From: Micromonospora rhizosphaerae
Lineage (GTDB): Bacteria > Actinomycetota > Actinomycetes > Mycobacteriales > Micromonosporaceae
Direction of reading: 5' to 3'
NCBI RefSeq assembly: GCF_900091465.1
Contig: NZ_FMHV01000002.1
Location: forward strand, 5,456,001 to 5,520,000
Length of the DNA: 64,000 bases
The notes beneath the pieces are model-generated. The model did no database searches. It had not been told where the DNA came from and worked only from the letters and a program-made list of their open reading frames with translations. Below, in pieces: positions 26,421-35,467 of this stretch; position 1 is the first letter of the stretch, and each line of letters begins with the position of its first letter. Position numbers and translations under genes: made by a program.

Positions 26421-28103
26421 TCAGTCGACGTCCGGGGGGCCGGTCTCCAACAGGCGCCCCTCGGAGAGCCGCAGCCAGCGGTCGACCTTGAGCTCCGCGA
26501 GGAACCGTTCGTCGTGGCTGACCACGACGAACGCGCCCTGGTAGGCGCCCAGCGCGCTTTCCAATTGACCGACGCTGACCAGGTCGAGGTTGTTGGTTGG
26601 TTCGTCCAGGAGCAGCAGTTGGGGCGCTGGTTCGGCGTACAGGACGCAGGCCAGGGTGGCACGCAGCCGCTCGCCGCCGGAGAGCACCCCGACCGGAAGA
26701 TGCATGCGGGTGCCCCGGAACAGGAACCGGGCGAGTAGGTTCATCCGTTGCGCCTCCGGCATGGCGGGCGCGGACGCGGCCAGGTTCTCCGCCACGGTAC
26801 GGTCGAGGTCCAGTAGATCCAACCGCTGGGACAGGTAGGCGATCCGGCCGGCCCGCTTCACCTGTCCGCCGTCGAGCTCCAGATCGCCGTTGATCAGGCG
26901 CAGCAGGGTGGACTTGCCGGCCCCGTTGGGGCCGAGCAGCGCGATCCGTTCGGGTCCCCGGATGGTGAGGTCGACACCGTCGCCGGCGAAGAGGTCTCGC
27001 CCGCCGTAGCGGACCTGCATCCGTTCGCCGAGGAAGACCGTACGTCCGGCCGGTACGTTGGTGCCGGGCAGTTCCAGCGTGATGCTCTGCTCGTTGCGCA
27101 GGGCCCGGCTCGCGTCGTCGAGTCGCGCCCTGGCCTCGCTGACCCGGGCTGCGTGCGTCTCGTTGGACCGCCCGGCGGACTCCTGCGCAGCGCGCTTCAG
27201 ACCCCCGGCGACGATCCTCGCCAGTCCGGCGTTCTTGAGATTGCGGGCGGCGTTGCTGGCCCGGCGTTCGGCCCGCTCGCGGGCCTGCTGCATCTCCCGC
27301 TTCTCCCGCTTGATCTCCTGCTCGGCGTTGCGGACGTTCTTCTCGGCGACCTCCTGCGCGGTGCGCGCGGCCTGCTCGTACGCGGTGAAGTTTCCGCCGT
27401 AGAACCGGAGTTCGCCGCGGTCGAGTTCGCCGATCCGGTCCATCCGGTCGAGCAGCGCCCGGTCGTGGCTGACGAGCAGCAGGCAGCCGGCCCAATCGTC
27501 GAGCACGTCGTAGAGCTTGTGCCGGGCGTCGACGTCGAGGTTGTTGGTCGGTTCGTCGAGCAGCAGCACGTCGGGCCGCTTGAGCAGCTGTGCCGCCAGG
27601 CCGAGGGAGATGACCTGGCCGCCGCTAAGGGTGTGCAGGTGCCGGTCGAGCGGGACGTGTTCGAGGCCGAGCCGGTCCAGCTGGGCTCGGGTGCGCTCCT
27701 CGATGTCCCAGTCGTCGCCGACCGTGGTGAAATGCTCCTCGCTCGCGTCCCCGGACTCGATGGCGTGCAGTGCCCGGATCACCGGGGCGATCCCCAGTAC
27801 CTCGGCGACGGTCAGGTCAGATCCCAGGGCCGGTGTCCCATCGGGGCGTCTTGGCGGTGCCGGATCGCCGACCAGCGGCAGGTTCTGCGGGAGGTAGCCG
27901 AGCACTCCCCGCACGGAGACCGTCCCGGCGGTGGGTCGCAACTCGCCGGCAATCAGCCTGAGCAGTGTGGTCTTCCCGGCGCCGTTCGGGGCGACCAGGC
28001 CGGTGCGGCCGCCACCGACGGTGAAGGACAGATCCCGGAAGACCGGTGTGTCGTCGGGCCAGGAGAAGGACAGGTTCGAACAGACGATGAACGCGTCGGA
28101 CAT
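26421..28103 (-). CDS. ABC-F family ATPase (ribosome-associated)
   Basis: A 560-residue soluble protein with two ABC domains: Walker A GLVAPNGAGKTTLLRL and LLGPNGAGKSTLLRL, signatures LSGGQVISLGLA and LSGGERLRATLA, Walker B LLLDEPTNNLDV and LLLDEPTNNLDL. Between them is a long basic coiled linker (VRNAEQEIKREKREMQQARE, then ARNLKNAGLARIVAGGLKRA), the P-site tRNA interaction motif region. ABC-F proteins act on the ribosome, some giving resistance to antibiotics that bind the peptidyl-transferase centre. No transmembrane domain partner is present. The leader contains a short coupled ORF and a perfect palindrome, suggesting regulated expression. Whether it is a resistance factor is not decided by sequence alone. 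Confidence 0.9.
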   Translation of the reverse strand: MSDAFIVCSNLSFSWPDDTPVFRDLSFTVGGGRTGLVAPNGAGKTTLLRLIAGELRPTAGTVSVRGVLGYLPQNLPLVGDPAPPRRPDGTPALGSDLTVAEVLGIAPVIRALHAIESGDASEEHFTTVGDDWDIEERTRAQLDRLGLEHVPLDRHLHTLSGGQVISLGLAAQLLKRPDVLLLDEPTNNLDVDARHKLYDVLDDWAGCLLLVSHDRALLDRMDRIGELDRGELRFYGGNFTAYEQAARTAQEVAEKNVRNAEQEIKREKREMQQARERAERRASNAARNLKNAGLARIVAGGLKRAAQESAGRSNETHAARVSEARARLDDASRALRNEQSITLELPGTNVPAGRTVFLGERMQVRYGGRDLFAGDGVDLTIRGPERIALLGPNGAGKSTLLRLINGDLELDGGQVKRAGRIAYLSQRLDLLDLDRTVAENLAASAPAMPEAQRMNLLARFLFRGTRMHLPVGVLSGGERLRATLACVLYAEPAPQLLLLDEPTNNLDLVSVGQLESALGAYQGAFVVVSHDERFLAELKVDRWLRLSEGRLLETGPPDVD

Positions 28104-28110
28104 GTGAGAC

Positions 28111-28167
28111 CTAGGGTGAGACGCGGGCGGTGAACACGCCCGGCGGGGAACAGGTGGACGACATCAT
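28111..28167 (-). promoter_or_regulatory. candidate leader peptide ORF of the ABC-F gene
   Basis: An 18-residue ORF, MMSSTCSPPGVFTARVSP, ends TAG seven bases before the ABC-F ATG. The ABC-F start has no good ribosome site of its own, so coupling to this leader is plausible. Translation-attenuation leaders are common for ABC-F and other ribosome-protection genes. Presence of the ORF is directly visible; its role is inferred. Confidence 0.35.
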
Positions 28168-28208
28168 GGCCACGGCGGCGTCCTCTTGCCCGCCTGCCCG
28201 TAGCCGAT

Positions 28209-28233
28209 CATTTCCGGGTATCACCCGGAAATG
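28209..28233. promoter_or_regulatory. perfect 11-bp inverted repeat upstream of ABC-F gene
   Basis: CATTTCCGGGT, a 3-base spacer and its exact complement. It lies 106 bases upstream of the ABC-F start and 268 bases upstream of the divergent alcohol dehydrogenase gene. It may be an operator or an RNA hairpin in the leader; there is no U-tract, so a terminator is less likely. Confidence 0.5.
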
Positions 28234-28500
28234 TCGTCATCACCTGCCATCGTCTGGTCTCCCTCGTTCCCGATCACTCACCACCTAATCTAGCAGGCGT
28301 GGACGTGTGGCGGACCGAAGCACGCGACGCGCTCTTCCTCCACCTGCACGCGACTACCGGAGCCCTTCACCGAGCTGTGCGCCCCGACGCTGGTTGCTAG
28401 CACCAGCAGAGCCGTCGGTAGCTGTGTAACAACACCATCGTATGAGCCGTGGCAGCGGCCTACGTTGCTTGCTGAGCAGGCATGGTGAAGGGGTCGCCGT

Positions 28501-29649
28501 ATGAAGGTCAGCGCCGCAGTCCTTACGACGACGGGGAGGTCCGCGCCGTACGGCACCAGCCGCCCGCTGGTCATCGAGGAACTGGAACTCGATCCGCCCG
28601 GGCCGGCGGAGGCGCTCGTCCGGATCGGTGCGGCCGGATTGTGTCACTCAGACCTGTCGGTGATCAGCGGTGTGCGACCGCGACCGACTCCAATGGTACT
28701 AGGTCACGAGGCCGCCGGCGTCGTCGAGGAGGTAGGCCCCGGAGTCACCACGCTTCGCCCTGGCGACCACGTCGTCTTCTCGTTCGTGCCGGTCTGCGGG
28801 ACCTGCGTGTCCTGCCAGTCCGGCCGGCCCGCGTTGTGTGAGCAGGGCGCTGCGGCCAACAGGGCCGGGACACTGCTGTCCGGAACGCGGCCTTTCCGTC
28901 GCAGCGATGGACAACCGGTCCACCACCATCTCGGGGTGTCGGGCTTCGCCGAGCGGACCGTTGCGTCAGCCGCCTCGTTGGTCGTCGTGCCGGACGACGT
29001 CCCGTTCGAGACGGCGGCGCTGTTCGGCTGCGCGCTGGTCACCGGTGTCGGCGCCGTGATCAACACGGCCCGCGCCGAGCCGGGCTGCTCGGCGGTGGTG
29101 TTCGGCCTTGGTGGCGTCGGCCTCAGCGCCGTGATGGGCGCGCGGCTTGCCGGTTGCCATCCCATCATCGCTGTGGACACGGCGCCGGCCAAGTTCGAGG
29201 TGGCGAAACGACTCGGCGCGACGGAGGTGATCCGGGCCGGCGATCACGCGGTCGAGGCGATCCGGGATCTCACCCGGGGCGGTGCTCATTACGCGTTCGA
29301 GGCGGTCGGCGACGCCGACGTTCTCGCCGCGGCCTATGCGGCCACCCGTCCGGGCGGCACGACGGTCTCGATCGGGCTGCCGCATCCGGACCAGCGGCTG
29401 ACCCTTCCGGCTTTGGGCATTGTGGCCGAGGAGCGTCGTCTGATCGGCTCGTATATGGGCTCGGCGGTGCCCCGCCGTGACGTGCCGCGCTACCTCGCGC
29501 TCTATCAGGCGGGCCGGTTGCCCGTGGACGAGCTGCACAGCCGCGACGTCCGGCTCGCGGAACTGAACTCCGCCTTTGACGCGCTGGCGAGCGGGGACGT
29601 CGTTCGTCAGACCCTCCTCTTCGAGGGATCGACCACGATCCGCCCTTAA
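28501..29649 (+). CDS. zinc-dependent alcohol dehydrogenase (MDR family)
   Basis: A 382-residue protein with catalytic-zinc motif AGLCHSDLSVISG and GHEAAGVVEEVGPGV, the structural-zinc Cys loop VCGTCVSCQSGRPALCEQG, and the Rossmann GLGGVGLSAVMGARLAG for NAD(P). This is the class-III-like alcohol/formaldehyde dehydrogenase architecture used for many alcohols. It heads a plus-strand set with an MHS transporter, a decayed aldehyde dehydrogenase gene and a PucR-type regulator, so it probably oxidised an imported alcohol to an aldehyde. ATG 28501 follows AAGGGG. Confidence 0.92.
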   Translation: MKVSAAVLTTTGRSAPYGTSRPLVIEELELDPPGPAEALVRIGAAGLCHSDLSVISGVRPRPTPMVLGHEAAGVVEEVGPGVTTLRPGDHVVFSFVPVCGTCVSCQSGRPALCEQGAAANRAGTLLSGTRPFRRSDGQPVHHHLGVSGFAERTVASAASLVVVPDDVPFETAALFGCALVTGVGAVINTARAEPGCSAVVFGLGGVGLSAVMGARLAGCHPIIAVDTAPAKFEVAKRLGATEVIRAGDHAVEAIRDLTRGGAHYAFEAVGDADVLAAAYAATRPGGTTVSIGLPHPDQRLTLPALGIVAEERRLIGSYMGSAVPRRDVPRYLALYQAGRLPVDELHSRDVRLAELNSAFDALASGDVVRQTLLFEGSTTIRP

Positions 29650-29695
29650 CCCCCGAATTACCCCCAACCCCCAGAGACCGTACGGAGGACACGTC

Positions 29696-31060
29696 ATGTC
29701 TAGTACCGCACGTGTGGAGCGTTCATCCATCCGAAAGGTGGTGGCAGCGAGTCTGGTCGGCACCACGATCGAGTGGTACGACTTCTTCGTCTTCGGATCC
29801 GCCGCCGCGCTCGTCTTCAATACCCTGTTCTTTCCGAAGTTCGACCCGCTCGTCGGGACGATCCTGGCATTCGCCACCTACGCCGTGGGTTTTGTCGCCC
29901 GGCCACTCGGTGGCATCGTGTTCGGTCACTTCGGTGACCGGGTCGGGCGTAAGGGCATGCTCGTGCTGAGCCTGCTGATCATGGGCGTGGCGACGTTCGC
30001 GATCGGGCTGCTGCCGACCTACGCCTCCATCGGCGTGTGGGCGCCGATCCTCCTGGTCATCTGCCGCCTGCTGCAGGGCTTCGCCGTCGGCGGTGAGTGG
30101 GGCGGCGCGGTACTGATGGTCGCCGAGCACGGCGACCCGGCGCGGCGCGGATTCTGGGCCAGCTGGCCACAGGCCGGCGTGCCCGCGGGCAACCTGCTCG
30201 CCGTCGGTGTGCTGGCCATCATGGCCGCCACGACCTCCGATGCGGCCTTCGCCTCTTGGGGCTGGCGGGTGCCGTTCCTACTCAGTGCTGCTCTGGTCGC
30301 CATCGGCCTCTATGTCCGCGTGTCGTTGAGCGAGTCACCGGTCTTCCAGCGGGCCCAGGCGGAGATGGAGCGCGCGCAGGAACGCCGGCGGGCGCCGATG
30401 CTGGAGGTCGTACAGCGGTACCGGCGCGCGGTCCTCGTGGCGATGGGCGCCCGCGTCGTGGAGAACGTCTCGTACTACATCTTTACCGTGTTCGTCCTGA
30501 CATATGTCACGACCGAGCTTGGCATGCGCAGGGCGACCGCCCTGAATGCGGTACTGATCGCTTCGGCCGTTCATTTCGCCGCCATCCCGCTGTGGGGCGC
30601 CCTCTCCGACCGGGTCGGACGACGGCCGATCTACCTGCTCGGCGCGGGCGGGGTCCTCGTCTGGGCGTTCCTGTTCTTCGCGCTGGTGGACACCAGGTCG
30701 TTCACCGCCATCACCGCCGCCATCACTGGCGGTCTGATCTTCCACGCCGCGATGTACGGTCCTCAGGCGGCGTTCTTCTCTGAGCTGTTCGGCACGGGTG
30801 TGCGCTACAGCGGCGCCTCCATCGGCTACCAGCTCGCCTCGGTGTTCGCCGGCAGCCTCGCCCCGATCATCGCGGTGGCGCTGCTCGCCGAGTTCAACTC
30901 GGCTTTGCCGATCTCGATCTATGTCGCCGCCATGGCGGTGATCACCATCGCCGCCCTGATCGCTTCGCGGGAGACCGTGCGGGCCGACCTTGCGGACGAG
31001 CCCGGTTTCCCACCCGCCGCGGCGGTTCCCACCCGCGCCACCGTCGACGAGACCGCATGA
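29696..31060 (+). CDS. MHS-family major facilitator transporter
   Basis: A 454-residue 12-helix transporter. N-terminal LVGTTIEWYDFFVFGSAA and the loop GHFGDRVGRKGMLVLSLL are diagnostic of the metabolite:H+ symporter family (shikimate, alpha-ketoglutarate, proline/betaine carriers); a second RPIY-type loop (GALSDRVGRRPIYLLG) follows helix 8. It takes up an organic acid or related substrate with protons. ATG 29696 has CGGAGG upstream. Its stop overlaps the ATG of a broken aldehyde dehydrogenase gene, so the three genes were one operon. Confidence 0.92.
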   Translation: MSSTARVERSSIRKVVAASLVGTTIEWYDFFVFGSAAALVFNTLFFPKFDPLVGTILAFATYAVGFVARPLGGIVFGHFGDRVGRKGMLVLSLLIMGVATFAIGLLPTYASIGVWAPILLVICRLLQGFAVGGEWGGAVLMVAEHGDPARRGFWASWPQAGVPAGNLLAVGVLAIMAATTSDAAFASWGWRVPFLLSAALVAIGLYVRVSLSESPVFQRAQAEMERAQERRRAPMLEVVQRYRRAVLVAMGARVVENVSYYIFTVFVLTYVTTELGMRRATALNAVLIASAVHFAAIPLWGALSDRVGRRPIYLLGAGGVLVWAFLFFALVDTRSFTAITAAITGGLIFHAAMYGPQAAFFSELFGTGVRYSGASIGYQLASVFAGSLAPIIAVALLAEFNSALPISIYVAAMAVITIAALIASRETVRADLADEPGFPPAAAVPTRATVDETA

Positions 31061-31473
31061 CTGAGACCGTCACGCCGTGCTGGATCGCCGGGTAGCCGTA
31101 GCTGGGTGACACCGCCCTGCGCGTCGCCCATCCCTACGACGGCAGGCACGTGGGTACGGTGTCGATCCCCACCGCACCTCAGGTCGAGGCGGCAGTCGCC
31201 GCCGCGTACGCCATCCGGTACGCGGCGGCGGCGCTGACCGGAAGGTGTACGACGAGCTGCGCGAGCGGCTGCCACCGGACTCGACGAAGCGGGCCAATGC
31301 GAGGCTGAACGTCGGCGGCGTGATCGTCGGAGACATCCCCTCCTACCGCGCCGACCAGATGCCGTACGGCGGGCGGGATGAGGGCCTCAGGTGTCGGCAG
31401 GGAGGGGATCCGCGCGGCCATGGAGGACTGCACCGACGTACGGGTCTTGGTGTTCAGCGGAGTCGACCTTTAG
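31057..31473 (+). pseudogene. aldehyde dehydrogenase, internal deletion and two in-frame stops
   Basis: The ATG (ATGA overlap with the MHS stop) opens MTETVTPCWIAG, then two TAG codons interrupt before LGDTALRVAHPYDGRHVGTV and SIPTAPQVEAAVAAAYA, the N-terminus of an NAD-dependent aldehyde dehydrogenase. The sequence then jumps to the extreme C-terminus (VIVGDIPSYRADQMPYGG, IRAAMEDCTDVRVLVFSG). About 1.1 kb encoding the catalytic core, including the active-site Cys and Glu, is deleted. The operon therefore lacks its own aldehyde-oxidising step. Confidence 0.85.
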
Positions 31474-31503
31474 CCCCGCACGTGGCAGACATAACCTCCT
31501 GTC

Positions 31504-33426
31504 ATGGCACGTTCATTCGTTGAACTCCTTAACGAGGAGGCCCCGCCCGAGGCGTTCGAGGAACAGCTTCGCCTCGCACGCGACGAAGACGCGAGCGAGG
31601 CGGAGCTTGAGCGGCTGCGGGCGGAGATCGAGGTCTCGCTCCGGGTACGCACCAAGATGACGCAGCAACGCCAGCGCGAGGCGGAGCTGCGCGCGCTGTA
31701 CGAAACGGCGACTGACCTGGCCGCCATCCGCGACGTCGACGCAGTGCTGCGCGCCATCGTCCGCCGCGCGCGCGACCTCCTCGGCGTCGACCTCGCCTAC
31801 CTCAGCCTCATCGACGACGAACGGCACGACGTGTACATCCGGGTCACCGACGGGTCGGTGTCCGCCCGGTTCCGCGCGATCCGGTTGCCCCTCGGAGCGG
31901 GATTGGGCGGACTCGTCGTACACACCGCCACCCCGTACGCCACCGGCGACTACCAATCGGATGGTCGTTTCGTGCACACCACCGACGTCGACGCCGCCGT
32001 CAGCGACGAGGGTATCCACGCCCTGCTCGGTGTGCCGCTGCTGCTCGCCGGCAGAGTCATCGGGGCGTTGCTCGCCGGAAACCGTTCACCGCGCCCGTTT
32101 CCACCCGAGGAGGTGGCGTTGGCCACCCGCCTCGCCGCGCATGCGGTCGTCGCGCTCGAGAACGCCCGGTTGTTCTCCGAGACCCAGGCGGCGTTGCATG
32201 AGCTGGATCAGGTGACCGCCCTCTTACGGCGGCATGCACACGAAGTCGAACTCGCCGCCGACGCGCACGACCGACTTACCGGAGTGCTGCTCCACGGTGG
32301 CGGCGCCGTCGACGTCGCCAAGGTACTCGCCGAAGTTCTCGGCGGCGACGTTGCGGTACTTGATCCCGACGGTGCCGTGCTTGCCGCCGTCGGCGGCGAG
32401 CCACCCCTGGTCGACGAGTCGCTGCTCGCCGCCGTACACGAAGCCCGCCGCACCGGAGGCACCGTCGAACTGGACCTGGCGATCGACCGCTGCTGGCTGG
32501 CGGCCGCGGTGGCCGGCACCAACCACCTGGGCACCCTTGTGTTGTCCGGCCCTGACCGGCTGACCCAGTCAGCTCAGCGGATCTTCGAACGCGCGGCGGT
32601 CGTCACAGCGCTGCTGTTGCTGTTTCAACGCTCGGTCGCCGAGGCCGAGCACCGCGTACGAGGGGAGCTCCTCGAGGACGTGCTGCTGCATCCGGAGCGG
32701 GACTCCGCTACGTTGCGCGAGCGGGCCCGCCATCACCGTGCCAACCTCGACGTCGAACACGCCATCGTCGTCGCCGCAATGGACTACAGCGACCGGGATC
32801 GGGCCGTGGCCGTGGCCGCCCGGCTGGCAGCGGAGCATCGAGGCCTCGCTGGACACCGCGACGGTCGTCTCGTCGTGATCCTCCCGGCTAGGGCACCGGC
32901 CGAGGCGGCGCAGCTCGTCTCGGCTCGGCTACGCGAGGCACTCGGCTGCGTCGTCACGGCGGGCGCCGACGGACCCGCCGCCGGTCCCGCGGCGATCCGC
33001 GACGCCTATCACGAAGCCCGCCGCTGCCTGTCCGCCCTGCTCGCGCTTGGCCGACACGGAGAATCTTGCGACGTCGGCGGGCTCGGATTCGCCGGGATGA
33101 TCCTCGGCTCCCCCGGGCCTGACGACGTCGATGACTTCGTACGGGCGAAACTGGGACCGCTGCTCGATCATGACACACGTCGGGGAAGCGACCTCGTCGG
33201 CACGCTGGAGGCATACTTCGCCGCCGGCGGAAACCTCAAGGCGGCGCGATCGATACTGCAGGTGCACACCAACACCGTCGCGCTGCGACTCGAGCGCATT
33301 GCCACCCTGCTTGGCGTCAGCTGGAAGCAGCCACAGCAGGCGCTGGAACTGCAACTCGCGTTGCACCTGCGGCGGCTTCGGCAGGCCGATGACGGAACCG
33401 GCAACCTCGTATCCGTCTTGACCTGA
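31504..33426 (+). CDS. GAF-domain, PucR/CdaR-type transcriptional regulator
   Basis: A 640-residue protein: N-terminal acidic coiled segment, a GAF domain (about 65-225; LLGVDLAYLSLIDDERHDVY, GIHALLGVPLLLAGRVIGAL), a GGDEF-like middle region as in CdaR, and the C-terminal PucR HTH (LVGTLEAYFAAGGNLKAARS, LQVHTNTVALRLERIATLLG). Such proteins sense small aromatic or carboxylic effectors and control adjacent catabolic operons. It lies just downstream of the ADH/MHS/ALDH set in the same direction, so it probably regulates it. Intact despite the decay of the ALDH gene. Confidence 0.9.
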   Translation: MARSFVELLNEEAPPEAFEEQLRLARDEDASEAELERLRAEIEVSLRVRTKMTQQRQREAELRALYETATDLAAIRDVDAVLRAIVRRARDLLGVDLAYLSLIDDERHDVYIRVTDGSVSARFRAIRLPLGAGLGGLVVHTATPYATGDYQSDGRFVHTTDVDAAVSDEGIHALLGVPLLLAGRVIGALLAGNRSPRPFPPEEVALATRLAAHAVVALENARLFSETQAALHELDQVTALLRRHAHEVELAADAHDRLTGVLLHGGGAVDVAKVLAEVLGGDVAVLDPDGAVLAAVGGEPPLVDESLLAAVHEARRTGGTVELDLAIDRCWLAAAVAGTNHLGTLVLSGPDRLTQSAQRIFERAAVVTALLLLFQRSVAEAEHRVRGELLEDVLLHPERDSATLRERARHHRANLDVEHAIVVAAMDYSDRDRAVAVAARLAAEHRGLAGHRDGRLVVILPARAPAEAAQLVSARLREALGCVVTAGADGPAAGPAAIRDAYHEARRCLSALLALGRHGESCDVGGLGFAGMILGSPGPDDVDDFVRAKLGPLLDHDTRRGSDLVGTLEAYFAAGGNLKAARSILQVHTNTVALRLERIATLLGVSWKQPQQALELQLALHLRRLRQADDGTGNLVSVLT

Positions 33427-33648
33427 CGCCACGCCCGGCGAGACCGGCTTGCATGGTCCCTAACGCGCTGGAGGTCGAGCCGATCCCGCACCTGTGCCAG
33501 GCCGGCCCGCACGTCGCCGAGTAGGCGAGGTCGCGTCGCGGACGGGGCGGCGGCCCGCACCGTCTACGACTCCATGACCCCGGGCTGCAACCCCTTGTGA
33601 GCGCTTGTGGGTGTACGAGTTAGGTGCGGGATGAGGAACTGCGGCCCG

Positions 33649-33826
33649 TCAGGCAAGGGGCCGACCAGTGATCGCGCTGATCATCTCTGCGGTGCGGGCG
33701 GTCGCGGCATGCGGCTCCATCCGCCCGGTAAGGACGGCCTCAAGCATCGACTGCAGCTGAGCGGAGACCCCGGGGTACTGGGCGGTCACCGGCCGCACCA
33801 CGGCCTGTTCGAGCAGGGGCCCGCAG
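33649..33826 (-). pseudogene. C-terminal remnant of an ABC-transporter solute-binding protein
   Basis: The minus frame reads LLEQAVVRPVTAQYPGVSAQ, then QLQSMLEAVLTGRMEPHAAT and ends ISAITGRPLA at 33649. The (A/S)xxRPVTxxYxxVSxxLQ pattern followed by a helix with an AA(T)A repeat is the standard C-terminus of sugar-binding proteins. The lipoprotein N-terminus and the rest are absent. Family call rests on this pattern. Confidence 0.5.
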
Positions 33827-33889
33827 GCCGGACGAGATCGAGTTCGCCACCCGATCAGAGTTGGCCGCCAGCATGATCGCTACGACGAT

Positions 33890-34138
33890 CGACGCCGGGG
33901 TGCCGGCACGGAGGGCGGCCGGGAGGCCATGCGCTGCCTGAAACGGCGACTGTCCGACCTGGTCTACAAGCAGATGGTCAACGACGCGAAAACAACCAGG
34001 ACGGGCCCGGGAGGACAACGGGGAGCGGCTCTGCAATCCAGCGCGGCTGACCCAATCCCCGAGGCCAGCTCTTCGGAACAGTCACTTCCCGGACCCGCCG
34101 AGACTCAGCTTAGAACCCCGCTCCCGACGGTGTCTTGA
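33890..34138 (+). mobile_element. IS110-family transposase C-terminal remnant
   Basis: The frame reads EAMRCLKRRLSDLVYKQMVN and later GPGGQRGAALQSSAADPIPE, SSSEQSLPGPAETQ and a stop. This Arg-rich tail plus the GPGG-AL-SSAA-SLPGP ending is typical of a subgroup of IS110-family recombinases in actinomycetes. The catalytic DEDD and Tnp20 domains are missing, so only a scar remains. Confidence 0.65.
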
Positions 34139-34199
34139 CATAGAGGGGAGCCAAGAGCGGGCAGAAGCAGCTAGGGTACCGCCCTACTCGCCTTGTGGG

Positions 34200-34616
34200 T
34201 CAGCGGTGGTCCAGGGCCTCAGCCACATCCACCCCGTCCAGCCGCGCGAGCACCATCGCCTGGAACCGCGGGCACGACTGGTAATCCGGGTGCCGGCACC
34301 GCAACGCGTGTTCCAGCAGCGTCTGCGACAGCGTGAGCCGGGCGATGCGCTCCCGTACCTGGGCCAACTGGCCGCGCAGCACCTCCCGCCGCCGGTCCCG
34401 ATTCGGAGCGGTGAACAGCTTCCGCAACTGCTCCAGGGTGAACCCCGCGTCCTTACCCAGCAGGATCTCCGCCACACGGGTCACATGCGCGGCGCCGTAC
34501 ACCCGGCGCCCCGCCACCCGCCGCGCCGGCGACAGCAACCCCACATCCTCCCAATGTCGCAACACGTGCGTGGCCAGCCCGAAGCGGGCCGCCAGTTCCC
34601 CGATCGAGTACTCCAC
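34200..34616 (-). CDS. MerR-family transcriptional regulator
   Basis: A 138-residue protein with the MerR winged HTH at the N-terminus (EYSIGELAARFGLATHVLRH then WEDVGLLSPAR), the wing GRRVYGAAHVTRVAEILLGK, a dimerisation helix and two His/Cys-bearing segments near the C-terminus (LEHALRCRHPDYQSCPRF) that could bind a metal or ligand. GTG 34616 starts at the HTH, as usual; longer starts would enter the operator. It is divergent from a methyltransferase gene with two operator-like repeats between them, the standard MerR arrangement. Confidence 0.9.
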   Translation of the reverse strand: MEYSIGELAARFGLATHVLRHWEDVGLLSPARRVAGRRVYGAAHVTRVAEILLGKDAGFTLEQLRKLFTAPNRDRRREVLRGQLAQVRERIARLTLSQTLLEHALRCRHPDYQSCPRFQAMVLARLDGVDVAEALDHR

Positions 34617-34629
34617 CGACCATCCCCCC

Positions 34630-34691
34630 GACTTCAGGCTCACCTTAAGAGCAGCCTTACTTGACTTCAGGTCTACCTGAAGTCGCACACT
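34630..34691. promoter_or_regulatory. divergent MerR-type promoter/operator region
   Basis: The perfect repeat GACTTCAGGT, 2-base gap and complement (34663-34684) is embedded in a promoter whose -35 TTGACT (34661-34666) and weak -10 CACACT (34686-34691) are 19 bases apart, the long spacing that MerR proteins correct by twisting DNA. The -10 ends 7 bases before the methyltransferase ATG, predicting a leaderless message. A degenerate second copy (ACTTCAGG...CCTTAAG, 34631-34647) faces the merR gene. Confidence 0.7.
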
Positions 34692-34698
34692 CCGTCCC

Positions 34699-35460
34699 AT
34701 GACCGACACGCACACCGCCTACACCGACACCAGAACCCTGATCCGGGTACTCGACGCCGCCGAGACCACGCCCGGCGCCGCCACGCTACGCGCCCGCAGC
34801 TACCAGCTGCTGCGGCTGCTCCCGGGCGCGACGGTGGTCGACGTCGGCTGCGGCGCCGGCCGCGCTGTCTCAGAACTCGCCCAGCACGGCGCCCACGCCA
34901 TCGGTGTGGACCTCGACCCCACCATGCTGGCTGCCGCTCGCAGCCGGTTCCCCGACATCGACGTACGCGACGCGGACGCAACCGACCTGCCGCTGGGCGA
35001 CGGGCAGGCTCACGGGTATCGGGCCGACAAGGTGTACCACGTCCTGCCCGACCCGCCCGCCGCCCTGGCCGAAGCCCGCCGGGTCCTCGCGCCTGGTGGC
35101 CGAATCGTGCTGCTCGGCCAGGACTGGGACACCCTGGTCATCGACTCCGACCACCCCGAACTGACCCGCCGCATCGTCCACGCCCGCGCCGAGACCATCC
35201 CCCACCCACGCATCGCCCGCGCCTACCGCAACCTGCTCCTCGACGCCGGCTTCCACGACGTCGAGGTCGAGGTCCACACCGCAATATTTACCGACGCCAC
35301 CATGCAGCCGCTGCTCACCGGACACGCTGCCGCCGCCCACCAGACAGGTGCCATCAGCGGCGAGCAGGCCGAGGCATGGGTCAGTGAGCAGACCCAGCGT
35401 GCCGCCGCCGGGCGGCTGATGGTAGCCATCCCCATGTTCCTGGCCGCAGCCACCCGTTGA
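34699..35460 (+). CDS. SAM-dependent methyltransferase controlled by divergent MerR gene
   Basis: A 253-residue protein: GATVVDVGCGAGRAVSELA is SAM motif I, HAIGVDLDPTMLAAARSRF motif II, and YRADKVYHVLPDPPAALAEA with RVLAPGGRIVLLGQDWDTLV the downstream motifs of class I small-molecule methyltransferases. The MerR-type operator overlapping its promoter suggests induction by a toxic ligand that the enzyme modifies. ATG 34699 probably starts the transcript. Substrate unknown. Confidence 0.9.
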   Translation: MTDTHTAYTDTRTLIRVLDAAETTPGAATLRARSYQLLRLLPGATVVDVGCGAGRAVSELAQHGAHAIGVDLDPTMLAAARSRFPDIDVRDADATDLPLGDGQAHGYRADKVYHVLPDPPAALAEARRVLAPGGRIVLLGQDWDTLVIDSDHPELTRRIVHARAETIPHPRIARAYRNLLLDAGFHDVEVEVHTAIFTDATMQPLLTGHAAAAHQTGAISGEQAEAWVSEQTQRAAAGRLMVAIPMFLAAATR

Positions 35461-35467
35461 GCCCACA

